Origin: Branchiostoma floridae
Taxonomy: Eukaryota; Chordata; Leptocardii; Amphioxiformes; Branchiostomatidae
Direction: 5' to 3'
Assembly: GCF_000003815.2 (NCBI RefSeq)
Contig: NC_049988.1
Location: 4,954,396 to 5,018,395, forward strand
Length of the DNA stretch: 64,000 nt
Below are positions 32,957 through 43,613 of the stretch, one piece after another. Each line of letters begins with the position of its first letter. Within the stretch, counting starts at the first letter, position 1. Made by a program: the position numbers and the translations under genes. Under the pieces are notes generated by a model. That model was given only the letters and a program-made list of their open reading frames with translations. It did no database searches and was not told the origin of the DNA.

Positions 32957-33535
32957 TGTACCTCTCCTTGGTGCTGAACACTATCCACACACATCATAAC
33001 TGTCATTGATATTAAACATCACACCTGTCAGACATGTAACCATACCTCTCCTTGGTGCTGAACACTATCCACACACAACATACCTGTCATTGATACTAAA
33101 CACCACACCTGTCACACATGTAACCATACAATGTACCTCTCCTTGGTGCTGAACACTATCCACACACAACACATCTGTCATTGATACTAAACATCACACC
33201 TGTCACACATGTAACCATACAATGTACCTCTCCTTGGTGCTGAACACTATCCACACACAACACACCTGTCATTGATACTAAACATCACACCTGTCACACA
33301 TGTAACCATACCTCTCCTTGGTGCTGAACACTATCCACACACAACACATCTGTCATTGATGCTAAACATCACACCTGTCACACATGTAACCATACCTCTC
33401 CTTGGTGCTGAACACTATCCACACACAACACATCTGTCATTGATGCTAAACATCACACCTGTCAGACATGTAGCCATACCTCTCCTTGGTGCTGAACACT
33501 ATCCACACACAACATATCTGTCATTGAATAATTGA
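32957..33535. repeat. 84/91-bp tandem repeat, about 7 units
   Basis: CCTCTCCTTGGTGCTGAACA recurs at 32961, 33045, 33136, 33227, 33311, 33395 and 33479. Units are 84 bases, with two extended to 91 by an extra AATGTA-type insert. Open frames through it are by-products. The stretch 33540-35030 shows AT-rich sequence without recognisable genes. Confidence 0.9.
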
Positions 33536-35039
33536 TACTGAACACCACACTTTTCAAACACATGGCATTTAGGCAATACTGGTTTTATTGCATGGATGAC
33601 ATCATTGGGCACCACAAAATTGATGTGAGCATGCAAAACAAGCTGGAGCAAAAATTGCCTTCGTTATGAAACCAAGTTGTCAGGAATATTTTACAACTAA
33701 CTGAACTTACAGAACATAGTATTCAAAGATTATTTCACAATGTTTTTAAAGACTTCTATAACAACTGTATGGAAAGGTTGGCATATAAAGTACTGGTAAT
33801 AGAATATATATATACATAATTAAAATCATGAATATTTGGCAAAAAAAATTGTTTTTTTGTTTGTGAAGAAACCGTATAATGATTGTTCCATACAATACAA
33901 TACAACTGAAAAGAATTGCCAAATACAATTTATATAATGTATTCCTGATATCACAGTTGTTTGTTTTTGCCAGGGACTCATGCATCATGATTATACATTA
34001 TCGCAAAATACAATTTAGATATAGGTTATATGAAATTTTTGGTCAAAAAATCATGTATCAGAAACATCACATACAATACACATTCAATCTTTCTTTTTCA
34101 CATCTTTGAAGTTTGTAAAGGATTCTTGTAAAGAATGCAGTTCAAATTTTTGTCAAGGTAAGGTACAAAACAGATTTTGATAAACTTCCCATCTGAACAT
34201 GATATAATAACTTGCATGTTTGGGGAACATGGCAACAAGTAATATGATATGATACAATGTGATTTCTCATCAGATATATACCATATCATACAATGATAAA
34301 ACAAGTGCAAAAATAACAACTTTGGTTCTTAACTTTTTGTTGTTTTTTTCCGTTGTATTGCAAGTGAAATTTCTGCAATACTGAATTATATTGAAACATA
34401 AAAACATATAAAATATTTGATGACACAATGTCTACAAAGTAAGCTAGTATGAAAGGTTGTAAAAATAGTAATAACATTTAGCAGTTTTTAAATCATTCCT
34501 TTTAGGATGACAAATCCAGAAGACAATAGTGTGCACATGTGCCTTGTCTGTATGTATACAAACACACGCACAAAGAGATAAAGGGTCACAAATAATATGA
34601 TAGATATATAAAGGTGCACCTGATCCCTGAAACACACTAGAGATGCAAGAAATTGCCTCATTAGCATAATATTTATGTTGCACACAGTAAATGATGTGCC
34701 AAACTCCTATCTACGGTGTGGTGGGGTTAGCAGTTGAAGGTTTACCAATAAATGATGATGTGGTGGTGGTGGAGGGGAAGGAGCGCGTATAATTGGAAAA
34801 CAATGATACTTCATCTTCCTGTCGTAGACCTTAGCTCTGCAGACAGGCTGCACATTTTTGGGGACCATCTACTTTTCTATTGTTCATCTGACTGTTTCCC
34901 GGGAAAAATTTTGCGGTTAAAATCCTTGGCGTAGCCTATGGCATTATATATAGACTGACCATTCAACTTGTCGTAATGACCTTTTTTGACGGTCGTCAAT
35001 GACATTCTGCGGCTCATACACTACAAAAACGTGCATGGC

Positions 35040-35460
35040 GCGCTATCCGCAATGAGTTACTCCAGGTCTATAGTGGGTGCTGTCCGCTATGAGTTACTCC
35101 AGGACTAAAGTGGGGTGCTGTCCGCTATGAGTTACACCTGGACCTAGCAGTGCGCTGTCTGCTATGAGTTACTCCAGGACTAAAGTGGGGTGCTGTCCGC
35201 TATGAGTTACACCTGGACCTAGCAGTGCGCTGTCTGCTATGAGTTACTCCAGGACTAAAGTGGGGGTGCTGTCCGCTATGAGTTACTCCAGGACTATAGT
35301 AGGGCGCTGTCCGCTATGAGTTACTCCAGGACTATAGTAGGGTGCTGTCCGCTATGAGTTACTCCAGGACTATAGTAGGGTGCTGTCCGCTAAGAGTTAC
35401 TCCAGGACTATAGTAGGGTGCTGTCCGCCAGGACCTAGTGGGGTGCTGTCCGCTATGAGT
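35040..35460. repeat. ~38-bp minisatellite (about 10 units)
   Basis: CGCTATGAGTTACTCCAGGA recurs with AGTAGGGTGCTGTC between copies. Two unit variants (ACTCCAGGACTAAAG and ACACCTGGACCTAGC) alternate in the first half, showing higher-order repetition. Confidence 0.88.
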
Positions 35461-35477
35461 CATCAATCAGAGCAACA

Positions 35478-35834
35478 TCAAGAATAATGTGTTGACCAAA
35501 GGTGCCATATACGGGACAGCGCTGTTTCTATATCTGTTCTACAATGAACCAAGTCCATGTTGTTTGAGGAGCGAGTCTGTCTGCCACTAATACTCTGTCT
35601 GTCCAGTGGCAGGAGGTGGTGGTACTGGCTGGATGTTAGGAGAGACTTAGCGAACTTCAGTGTCAGGTTCTCACGCCTCTGGTGAAGGGGGGGGGGTGTA
35701 GGCCGAGCTAAGCAGGCTTTAGCATAGCTTGTGTAGTTAGCTCCCAGGATTATCCTCACTGCTTTGCGTTGGTTTATTGGACAAGGATGTGGTTGATAAT
35801 CTTTTTTTGTGATCGCATCTGTGAGCAGCGACAC
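35478..35834 (-). mobile_element. LINE reverse-transcriptase C-terminal fragment
   Basis: The minus-strand frame carries RKAVRIILGANYTSY, RRENLTLKFAKSLL and a GRQTRSSN motif. These are typical of the region after the catalytic domain in CR1/jockey-like elements. It ends in a stop and has no upstream catalytic part here. Confidence 0.7.
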
Positions 35835-36077
35835 CTACGCTTCAGTGTAATGTCAACCAATCAGAGTTGCTCTAAAGAATGGGGCTTCATTTTGTATATA
35901 AATATCTTGCTATTCATTTTAGCATTTTATAAGCCTGATTGGCCTGTTGAAGGAGGTTAGTATGTAATATTTTCATCCATCATCACCATCTGGTTGCACG
36001 AATTAATATTTTTATTGCGTACGCGCAAGGAACAAGGTTTTTGTGATCAGCTGATTTACCCCATTTCTGAGATTGCG

Positions 36078-36170
36078 TTCAGCACCGTGGACAGGGACAC
36101 TGATGGCAACACTGGATTTTGCTGTGCTGGGTGCAAAGGAGGAAGGTGGTGGTATACGAATTGTGGCTCT
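36078..36170 (+). pseudogene. Fibrinogen-related (FReD) domain exon fragment
   Basis: The frame reads FSTVDRDTDGN, then CCAGCKGGRWWYTNC. This matches the conserved calcium-loop plus GGWWY-x-x-C core of fibrinogen C-terminal domains found in ficolins. The Asn-Leu-Asn-Gly that should follow is missing and the frame stops at 36206. No neighbouring FReD exons are visible, so it is probably a relict or an isolated exon. Confidence 0.5.
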
Positions 36171-37689
36171 TATTTTAAAGAACAGAGGGCTTGCTGTGAC
36201 ATTTAAGACGGCAAACTGCCAAAATTGTTATTTTTTTCTTGTTTTGCTTACCCCACGGAATATTCTAATCTGGAGAAGAATATTCTTGCAAGGAGAAATT
36301 GTAAAATAGAATTCAAGCAAAATGAGAAACTAAAAATCTTTTTCTCGAAATTTGAGAAAAATCTTTCTAGAAATTCTGTTTTTTTTATAAGCAGATTCAA
36401 CTCTTTAGAATTACAAGAATTTTTTCTTCCCTTTCTCTGAATATGACAGGCCGTTCTGTGAGGAAGCAAAACAAGATAAGCATCTTTGGAAATACAATGT
36501 ACAAGAAAACAAATCTCAAATCGTCTCAAAACTTTGCTTGCCCCATGGAAAAGCACATTTTCTAACATTTCTTGGAGACAGAATAATGTTTTTCCTCTAA
36601 GATATATTTTCTGTGAGGAAGCAAACAAGATAAACAAGAAAAAGCATCTTTGGCAGTGTACTTTTAAGGCAAAGTCAACGTCTAGCTTGAGACATTTTAT
36701 TGCTGTTTTCTGTGCTGATATAAATGTTATTTTTTAAACTGCAAGATCATGTTGAATAAGACATAAGGATTACTTTGTAAACGAAATAAAATGATGTCAG
36801 AGTGTTAATAACGAACGCTTGGCCAGAAGAAGATGATCTCTTTATGAAATTTAACTGGTATTGAAGTATGAAAAGATAAATAAATGTACATGGTATAGCA
36901 TATTCTTCATTTCTGTTCTTTCAAACGTTTTCTTCTTTCTAATTGCCTCCGGCATTCGGTTAGACGTTTTATAAGTTAAAGTTATAATACTTGGTCTTCA
37001 ACCTGCCTTCCTCCGTATCACTGACAACAGACTGTTAATGCTGTCTAAAATGTCTGACAGTATCAGATCATATCCAGTTGTTTGAATAACTTCTTTTTGG
37101 CCTCTAAAAACGTTTTTCATTGTATTTAGATTCTCAGTTTAGTGTTATTCTCGACTGTACGCGAATCCTTGAGACGTCTGCAACCAGGTTCTTGGAGATC
37201 CTGAGATGAGAATGGAAATGATATAAGTTAAGAAGGATTGTATAAATTATAAACAAATCTCTATCGCAAATCATTAAAGTTAGTCGCCCGTAAATTATGT
37301 TAGATGTCAATTGCAGAAGTCCGATAGGTACGAATCATTACGTAAAATTGAGATAACTTATTACGCTTCACAATAAAAATTGAGGTATGCTATATATAAA
37401 ACACGAACAGTTCCTTTTCACTTTTACTTATTAATGAATTATATAATACAAACTGACCGTCATCCTACATATGCCCATTGATTTGCAAATTCAACTTTAT
37501 TTTATTTTCATACCGAAGTTATCCACTGTATTTCATTTTGTTCATTTGGTTTTTCGACAAACAATACGTTTACTGTTTACAATGTCTCCATTTATGGACG
37601 TATTTATTCTAGTGAACCTTTTTTTTCATTACGACCATATGATGATGCGTTATGCTATTTTATGTCGGAATTCTACCAAATGAACAATC

Positions 37690-37900
37690 CATTGCTGTTG
37701 TGACGTCACGTTATGCAAATAGAACACGTGACACATTGAGCAGTGGATCATAGGTTGCAGAAAGTCTACGGCGCCAACCGTCTTTATTCAGGAATGGTTG
37801 TAAAGCTCTGATGTAGATGGCTTCTTTAATCTCTCTAGCGAAAAAGTCTTTTTCGAAAATTTGTGTGAGTCCAATTTTTGTGTTGGAAATTACAGTTCAA
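37690..37900 (-). mobile_element. Penelope-like element C-terminal fragment
   Basis: The minus strand encodes KEAIYIRALQPFLNKDGWRRRLSATYDPLL, the familiar IRALxPSLNxDGGR pattern of Penelope-like elements, with an interrupting frameshift upstream. It lies next to the last visible exon of the NACHT-LRR gene. Confidence 0.55.
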
Positions 37901-37931
37901 CTATTTCAATAACATAATGAACTGTACGCAC

Positions 37932-40369
37932 CAGATCTTGTGAAGCTTGGTGTGTTCCTCGGCGGCCTTCATGATCTTCTCGAGTTGAGCCTTCTTCATG
38001 GTTAAGCTTTGTAACTTGAGTATCACAAGTGCGGTGAGTCTTGGGAAGGCCTGAACCAAGGAGCTCACTGTCTTTGCATCCATTCTGGCGGGGTCTTTGC
38101 TAGACGACGATAGGTCCAACGTGTCCAAGTTCCTCATGTTAGGAATGACCGCGAAGAACGTCCTGATTCCTGACGCTGAGAGAGAATTCCCGCCAAAACG
38201 CAACTCCCGAAGATCAGGGAGGTGCTTTAGTTTGGTTGCCATNNNNNNNNNNNNNNNNNNNNNNNNNNNNNNNNNNNNNNNNNNNNNNNNNNNNNNNNNN
38301 NNNNNNNNNNNNNNNNNNNNNNNNNNNNNNNNNNNNNNNNNNGAAGGTCAAGTTCGGTACGTTGTGAATTTCCTTAGAGAGAGCGGTCATTCCTGGGTCA
38401 CCGATTTGATTATTTGATAGTTCCAGTTCTTTTAGCTGAGGCACGTAAAACAGCGCATGCGCCAGTGCTTCAGCAGCTTCGTCATCAAGATTAGTGCCCT
38501 CCAGGTACAACGTTTGCAGACAGGGGGCGCTTCTGAGCTTAACCGCCAAAATGCCCATCCTGTCCGCCCCCACCTGACAGTCGAACAGCTTGACATCCAG
38601 CTGAAGACGTGGGTACGAGCGCGACAATAATGACGTCACGTAGTTGGCGGCAGCGTCGTCCCCAGGATTCTGGAAACAGATCTTCAGCCGCCTGACTTCA
38701 TTGCCTGCAACCTGGAGCAGGTACTTCAGTGCCGCACTAAGTCGGCAGGAGGCGCTGAGGTTCAGATTGACCGAATGAAATACTGGAGACATCACCCTAG
38801 CAACTGTATACATAGATTGACTCTCACGCAAAGAGTACAGGCACATGGTCATGTAGTCACTGTAGGTTCTTGCTGTTTCACCGACAAGTGTACCGTCGTT
38901 ATAGTCTTCTCTGGATCCACGGAGAGTTTCATTGTACAGTTTGCACAACTGTTGGAATACCACGATGACAGCCCGCTCGTTCAAGCCGCACAGAAACTGC
39001 AGTAACGTTCTGTATGCAAGCGAAGCGTCCACGCTTGGAATCAACTCTTGTATCTCGGTCGGTGAACAGCTATGAGAGACCACCATGTACCTGGCTGCCA
39101 GGAACTCCTGCATAGTTTTGTGGTTAAATCTTAGATGTTCTCGAGGATGACGTTTTGAGGCAGAGGATGACCTCGACACCATTCCTAGCCTTAACAACAA
39201 GTCGACGTCACAACCATCGGATGTTACCGCACTCACATAAAACTGACTTCTGTGTGCTTTCAGGCCCTCTAGTGCCACTTTGCCGAGTGTTTGTAGCTGT
39301 TCGGATAAACTCTGTGGAAAGTCGTCTTCGTCGAGCATGTCAATGTGTTTCCATCTGCAGTACCGCCTGACGCCGCTAGTCAGCGTCTCCTTGTACAGTC
39401 CAGTCAACGTCATTCTGTTGGACAAAACTCTGTACGCATCTAGGGACTCATCCCACACCAAACACAGCAACATGAGGAATATGGGTGACCTAATAAGGGT
39501 TTCAGGTATTGTGTATGCGTCTCGGAGGGCTGATTGAAGCTCAAGGGCAAGTTCTGGACGCGAACATGCAGTGAAATATCGCTCGATACAGGTCGCGACG
39601 CTATCTTTAGAGACACCAGATATTAAAACGTGTTGCTCCACATTGAAGTACTCCTTTATTGCGCTAGAGGGTAGCGATGAGACTAAGATATGAGTCTTCC
39701 TGCAAATCTTTCCCGAAAGCAAATTTGTAATAGCCCCATTCATCTTACACCCTGCATGTAGCTTATCGTATCCGTCGAATACGAACAGGATTCTAGCTTT
39801 ACTCTTGTGTAACAGGTGGTCAATGACCTCTCGGTGAATGTCCGCATTATCCGTCGGCAAGCACTGGTCCAAAATTATGTCTTCAATGGATTCTCCCGGT
39901 TCAACCTCCCATAGACGTATAAGGAAAACATAATCGAACCTTCCTGCCCAATTTCTCTGTCCCAGTCCCCAGTTCACTGCAATTGTCGACAGCAAGGTGG
40001 ACTTCCCAGACCCTATTGGACCCTCCACCAGGACAAATCGCGGTGACTTCAGCGGTCGTCTGTACAACTCAAAGATGGAAGACAACGGTTGTCGTTTTTC
40101 ACCCTCATCCTCACCCCCTTGTGTTAATAAGACTTCTTCAAGCTCGAAACATAGATCAGATAGTTCAAGAGAAAAGTTTTCATTCCAGGCGAGAGGCTTG
40201 GTGTGATTCAGGTCGGATATGTAAAATTCAGACAAACATTTTCTGAAGGTATCCAGTTTTACATCCAAACTGGAAGTCGAGTTGATCGGACGGCCTCGTT
40301 CTGTGTTCCCCACACTGATTTGGTTTCGTCCAGCAAACTGTGGACCTGGTGCCTGCATAGCTGGTGTTC
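37932..40369 (-). CDS. NACHT-LRR (NLR-like) protein, large partial exon
   Basis: One long minus-strand frame, interrupted by a 100-N gap at 38243-38342. It holds a Walker A motif (VEGPIGSGKST, about 39985-40025), a Walker B motif (RILFVFDGYDKL, about 39768-39805), a winged-helix-like region ending in RFNHKTMQEFLAARY, then leucine-rich repeats (LQTLYLEGTNLDDEAAEALA and similar) on both sides of the gap. This is the STAND ATPase plus LRR layout of NLR innate sensors. A likely acceptor (CTGTAG) precedes 40369, and a likely donor (GTGCGT) follows 37932, so the gene has further exons at both ends. No Death, DED or CARD exon was recognised in 40370-43600, and no 3' exon below 37932. Internal frame is clean, so the gene may be functional. 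Confidence 0.8.
38243..38342. other. Assembly gap (100 N) inside NLR LRR region
   Basis: The gap falls between two LRR segments that read in the same strand, so at least part of an LRR unit is missing. Confidence 0.99.
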
Positions 40370-40420
40370 CTACAGCCAAAATAGTCAAGTCAAGTCAAGT
40401 CAAAACATTAAAGTATAGCC

Positions 40421-40919
40421 ATTAGGCCACGGCAAGTAAATTTTATGGATAACATCACCGCGCTCATTAACTTTCGCCTGATTTCAGAAAAAAATTGTTC
40501 CTCCTCGGGAATGGTCAGATAGACCAAAATAGGCAAACATGTAGTGTTGTAGCCTAATAATCATATTTGTAGAAGTGACACTAGGGAGGTAGCCATGACT
40601 ACAGTTGCAGAAGTGAAACTTGTTGGATCGTTGTAAGAGTGCCACCAATATGGAAGCCATGAATGTAGTTGCCAACTTGGCAAGTCATACCAGTGACACT
40701 AGTATCATTTTTACTACACTAGTTCACATCTTTAATACAGGAATTAATGCCTTGTTAGTTGTGATGCCACCTTTTGTCACTACAAATCTTGTTACAACGT
40801 TTATGGTGTCTATTTTAAAAATCACTTGTTTTTTGCCCATCTTGTTTTTTTTTTCGCGCTATCTCGTTATTTTTGCACTCTGCATAGGATGTCATCCATA
40901 AATTGTACTTGCTGTAGCT
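40421..40919. mobile_element. MITE with GGCCACRGCAAGTAAATTTT ends, copy 3
   Basis: Starts TTAGGCCACGGCAAGTAAAT and ends AATTGTACTTGCTGTAGC. The interior shares the same landmarks as the pair in the sulfotransferase introns (GTCAGATAGACCAAAATAGG). It has gained about 80 extra bases. Confidence 0.7.
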
Positions 40920-41028
40920 TTATGTCCACTTTTCACAACTAGGTCGGGTAAGAGAGGGGTCATGGATAAAAATCAACCATCAAGAAAACGCGTGAGGGTT
41001 GGAATTCTTGAGGAAGGGCCAGGCAGAT

Positions 41029-41190
41029 AGCCTGGGTACCATCCGGATAGTAGTTTGCCCCTATGTTCGCTTCTGCTGAGAAGCGACTGTATAGTGTATA
41101 ATGAACGTCAGAGCTAGAAGCTACTGTATATAACGTTAGTATATAATGAACGCCGGAGCGAACTACTTTCCGGATGGTACCCAGGCTACC
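41029..41190. mobile_element. MITE with AGCCTGGGTACCATCCGGA ends
   Basis: The left AGCCTGGGTACCATCCGGAT and right TCCGGATGGTACCCAGGCT are perfect inverted repeats over 19 bases, with GAAGCGACTGTATA blocks inside. A related copy is at 47675-47828 and a partial one at 13988. Confidence 0.82.
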
Positions 41191-41634
41191 AGGCAGATAA
41201 ATCGAGGACAATCTCTAACTTGCCTTAATTTAAGCCATGTCTGTTGAGATCTATGTAGATGTTTGTTCTCACACGTTGAATACGGGTAATGTCAAAATAA
41301 CTGCAGATGAAATCTATTTCGCAAGGCGGCGACTTTTATCAACTATTAACCTTGGAATACTTCAGTCCAACGTCATACACAAAATCTAGTTCTCTTATTG
41401 TTGATATTACATATTTGATTGCTTACCAACATAGATATGGTGTATTTTTCACTACACGACTAACTACAGTCAAACCTATAAAAGTGACCACGTCTATTCA
41501 ATATTCATTTCTTCATTTATGGACCACCTGGCAAATCATATGTGACCACTCTTTGGTAGCGATTAAGATGATTGACAGACCAGTAAGAATCCTGTCTGCA
41601 GTGACCACCTGTCCACATGGAACAGACGGTACCG

Positions 41635-42000
41635 GCACTAGGGGTAGGTACCGGTACGGTTTTTTCTTAATGGACCGGCCGAAAAAATTCTGTGGACCGG
41701 ACGTTGGACATATTGCAAAATGAACAGATTATATGATCGTTTCTGGGCTTACCGGTCGAGGAATATAACAAGAGCGAAGAAGAGTGGAGTCTAAAGTCAT
41801 TTACCAAGTTTTACAGTCGACAGTACGGAGGCAGTTAGCCTTCTAGGATTCTAAAACGCCAATGGGAGTCGTATACGCCCCAAAACAGATTTCTTTGTTG
41901 CGAAATGGACCATTTTGAGTATCGTGCATTCACAAGTTCTGTCATACTGAACCAGACCTGAATTTTTTGTACCGGTACCCAACCCTATTCATCAGAGGCA
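41635..42000. mobile_element. TAGGGGTGGGTACCGGT-type TIR element
   Basis: GGGGTAGGTACCGGTACGG at the left and TACCGGTACCCAACCCTA at the right frame about 360 bases that share GAACAGATTATATGATCG with the 30877-32822 element. No gene. The stretch 42000-43600 holds a further decayed relative at 42238-42530 but no recognisable exon. Confidence 0.55.
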
Positions 42001-43265
42001 AAGACAGAGAGAGAAAAAAACATACGCTACCTTGTGTCGGAGATGTCCGGCTGCTGTGCGTACGGAAATTCTGAGGGCGGATTAAACTCTTGGTGTGCGT
42101 GCACACGACCTTTGTCAGTAGGCGGGGTTCGTTTAACGTGCCACACGACAGGGGAACATACACATCCGGAGTCAAAGTTTTCTCATGTTACTTATTAACT
42201 AGACGCTTTGACAACTTCTATTACTGTTTATATTAACTAGGGTGGGTATCGGTACAGAAAATTCAGGTCCAGGTCCGGTTCAGAGGATCAGGTCAAGGTT
42301 TGGACCTGAATATGGACCTGATTCAGTATGTGAGAGCTTGTGAATGGACGATACTCAAAACAATGGTTCATTTCACTACAAAGACATCTGTTTTGTCGAC
42401 TCCCACGGACGTTCTGAAATACTACAAGGCTAACTGCCTCTGTACTATTGACTAAAAATTTAATATAGACTAATAGAGCGGATGTTTTGTTAGTTACACT
42501 TGTACTATTAGGGTGGGGGATGTGAGAATTAAACACGATATCATGTATTGTCCTAGCAATTTCTCTTATTGTCACGTTCTATGAGTGATCTGTAAAAGTA
42601 AGCCCTGTTCTGAATGTATTACAATGAAATAAACCGCATTATATACCTGTTAAAAAACATTGCAAAAGAAAGACAGAAACATGACAAAATATAGCGTTAT
42701 AACATCAACGTTACGTGTCCCAACTTTTTCAATTGTGTTTCACAGTGAAAAAGTTTAAACTTTGTTCCAACACAAAAGAAACAAAGTTTAAACTTTCTCA
42801 CTATGGAGTTTATCAACACAGATGAGCTTTCATTCGGGTGTTTCACATGTGTTTTCTTCAGTGGTGATAGGTCCTCCTGAAGATTCATGTAGAATCAGGC
42901 GCCCATGATCAGTCACCCCTTGCTTGAGTCATTCACTTCCAAAGTCTAGAACAAATCGGCGCCTGCAGTTTCAAAATGCCGCTAGGGGGCCTAAACCTAC
43001 ACCATGTACTGTCTCTCCCCCAGAGCGATCGCACAAAAATGACGACCTGCTTGTCCACAACACGAGATATCAAAACCGGAAATTCCGCTGCAGCACACTA
43101 GCTCGCCGCATTACAGTAGATAACGTTAGTCCTTATATTAGCCTAGGATGACCCACTTATCGCAGTTGACCTTCATTTTACCGGCCACTAATGCTATCCA
43201 CATCAATATACAAGGATCCATCCACAGCTTCTCCACAGACACAAAAACAAACTGCTCCGAAAATA

Positions 43266-43360
43266 TTAGCCTGGAATCCAGCCGTGTTGTGCTTTGGTCG
43301 TCCCCAGAGGTTGACAGGAAGCAGCGCGACCAAAGCACAACACGACTGGATTCCAGGCTA
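43266..43360. mobile_element. 95-bp near-perfect palindromic MITE
   Basis: TAGCCTGGAATCCAGCCGTG at the left is mirrored by CACGACTGGATTCCAGGCTA at the right, and the match continues to GTTGTGCTTTGGTCG. About 27 bases separate the arms. It would form a strong hairpin. Confidence 0.85.
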
Positions 43361-43613
43361 CGGAAATATAATATTGAGAAGATAACGTTATATCAGAGAG
43401 GGAGACGTTCCATTTGCATAGATATCTTCTGTGGTGAAGCGTTCTTACCGATCGTCGAACGACACCGTTCGAATGACTGGTACCGTCTCCGTTCGATTGT
43501 TCGAACACTTTGTATGTCAACAGTTATACTACTCACGTCGGTAACAAGATAACCATATTACCATACAGCCTTTTTGGGCATCCCTTGGTTAACACAGAAA
43601 CGTGTGGTGTAGG

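Noticed and set aside
33272-33535. Repeating LLGAEHYPHTTHLSL frame
   Set aside because: Translation of the 84-bp tandem repeat, which is a multiple of three by chance.
40370-43600. N-terminal effector exon of the NLR gene
   Set aside because: No minus-strand frame in this stretch shows Death, DED, CARD or other recognisable domain; frames at 41942-42175 and 42288-42575 fall in transposon remnants.
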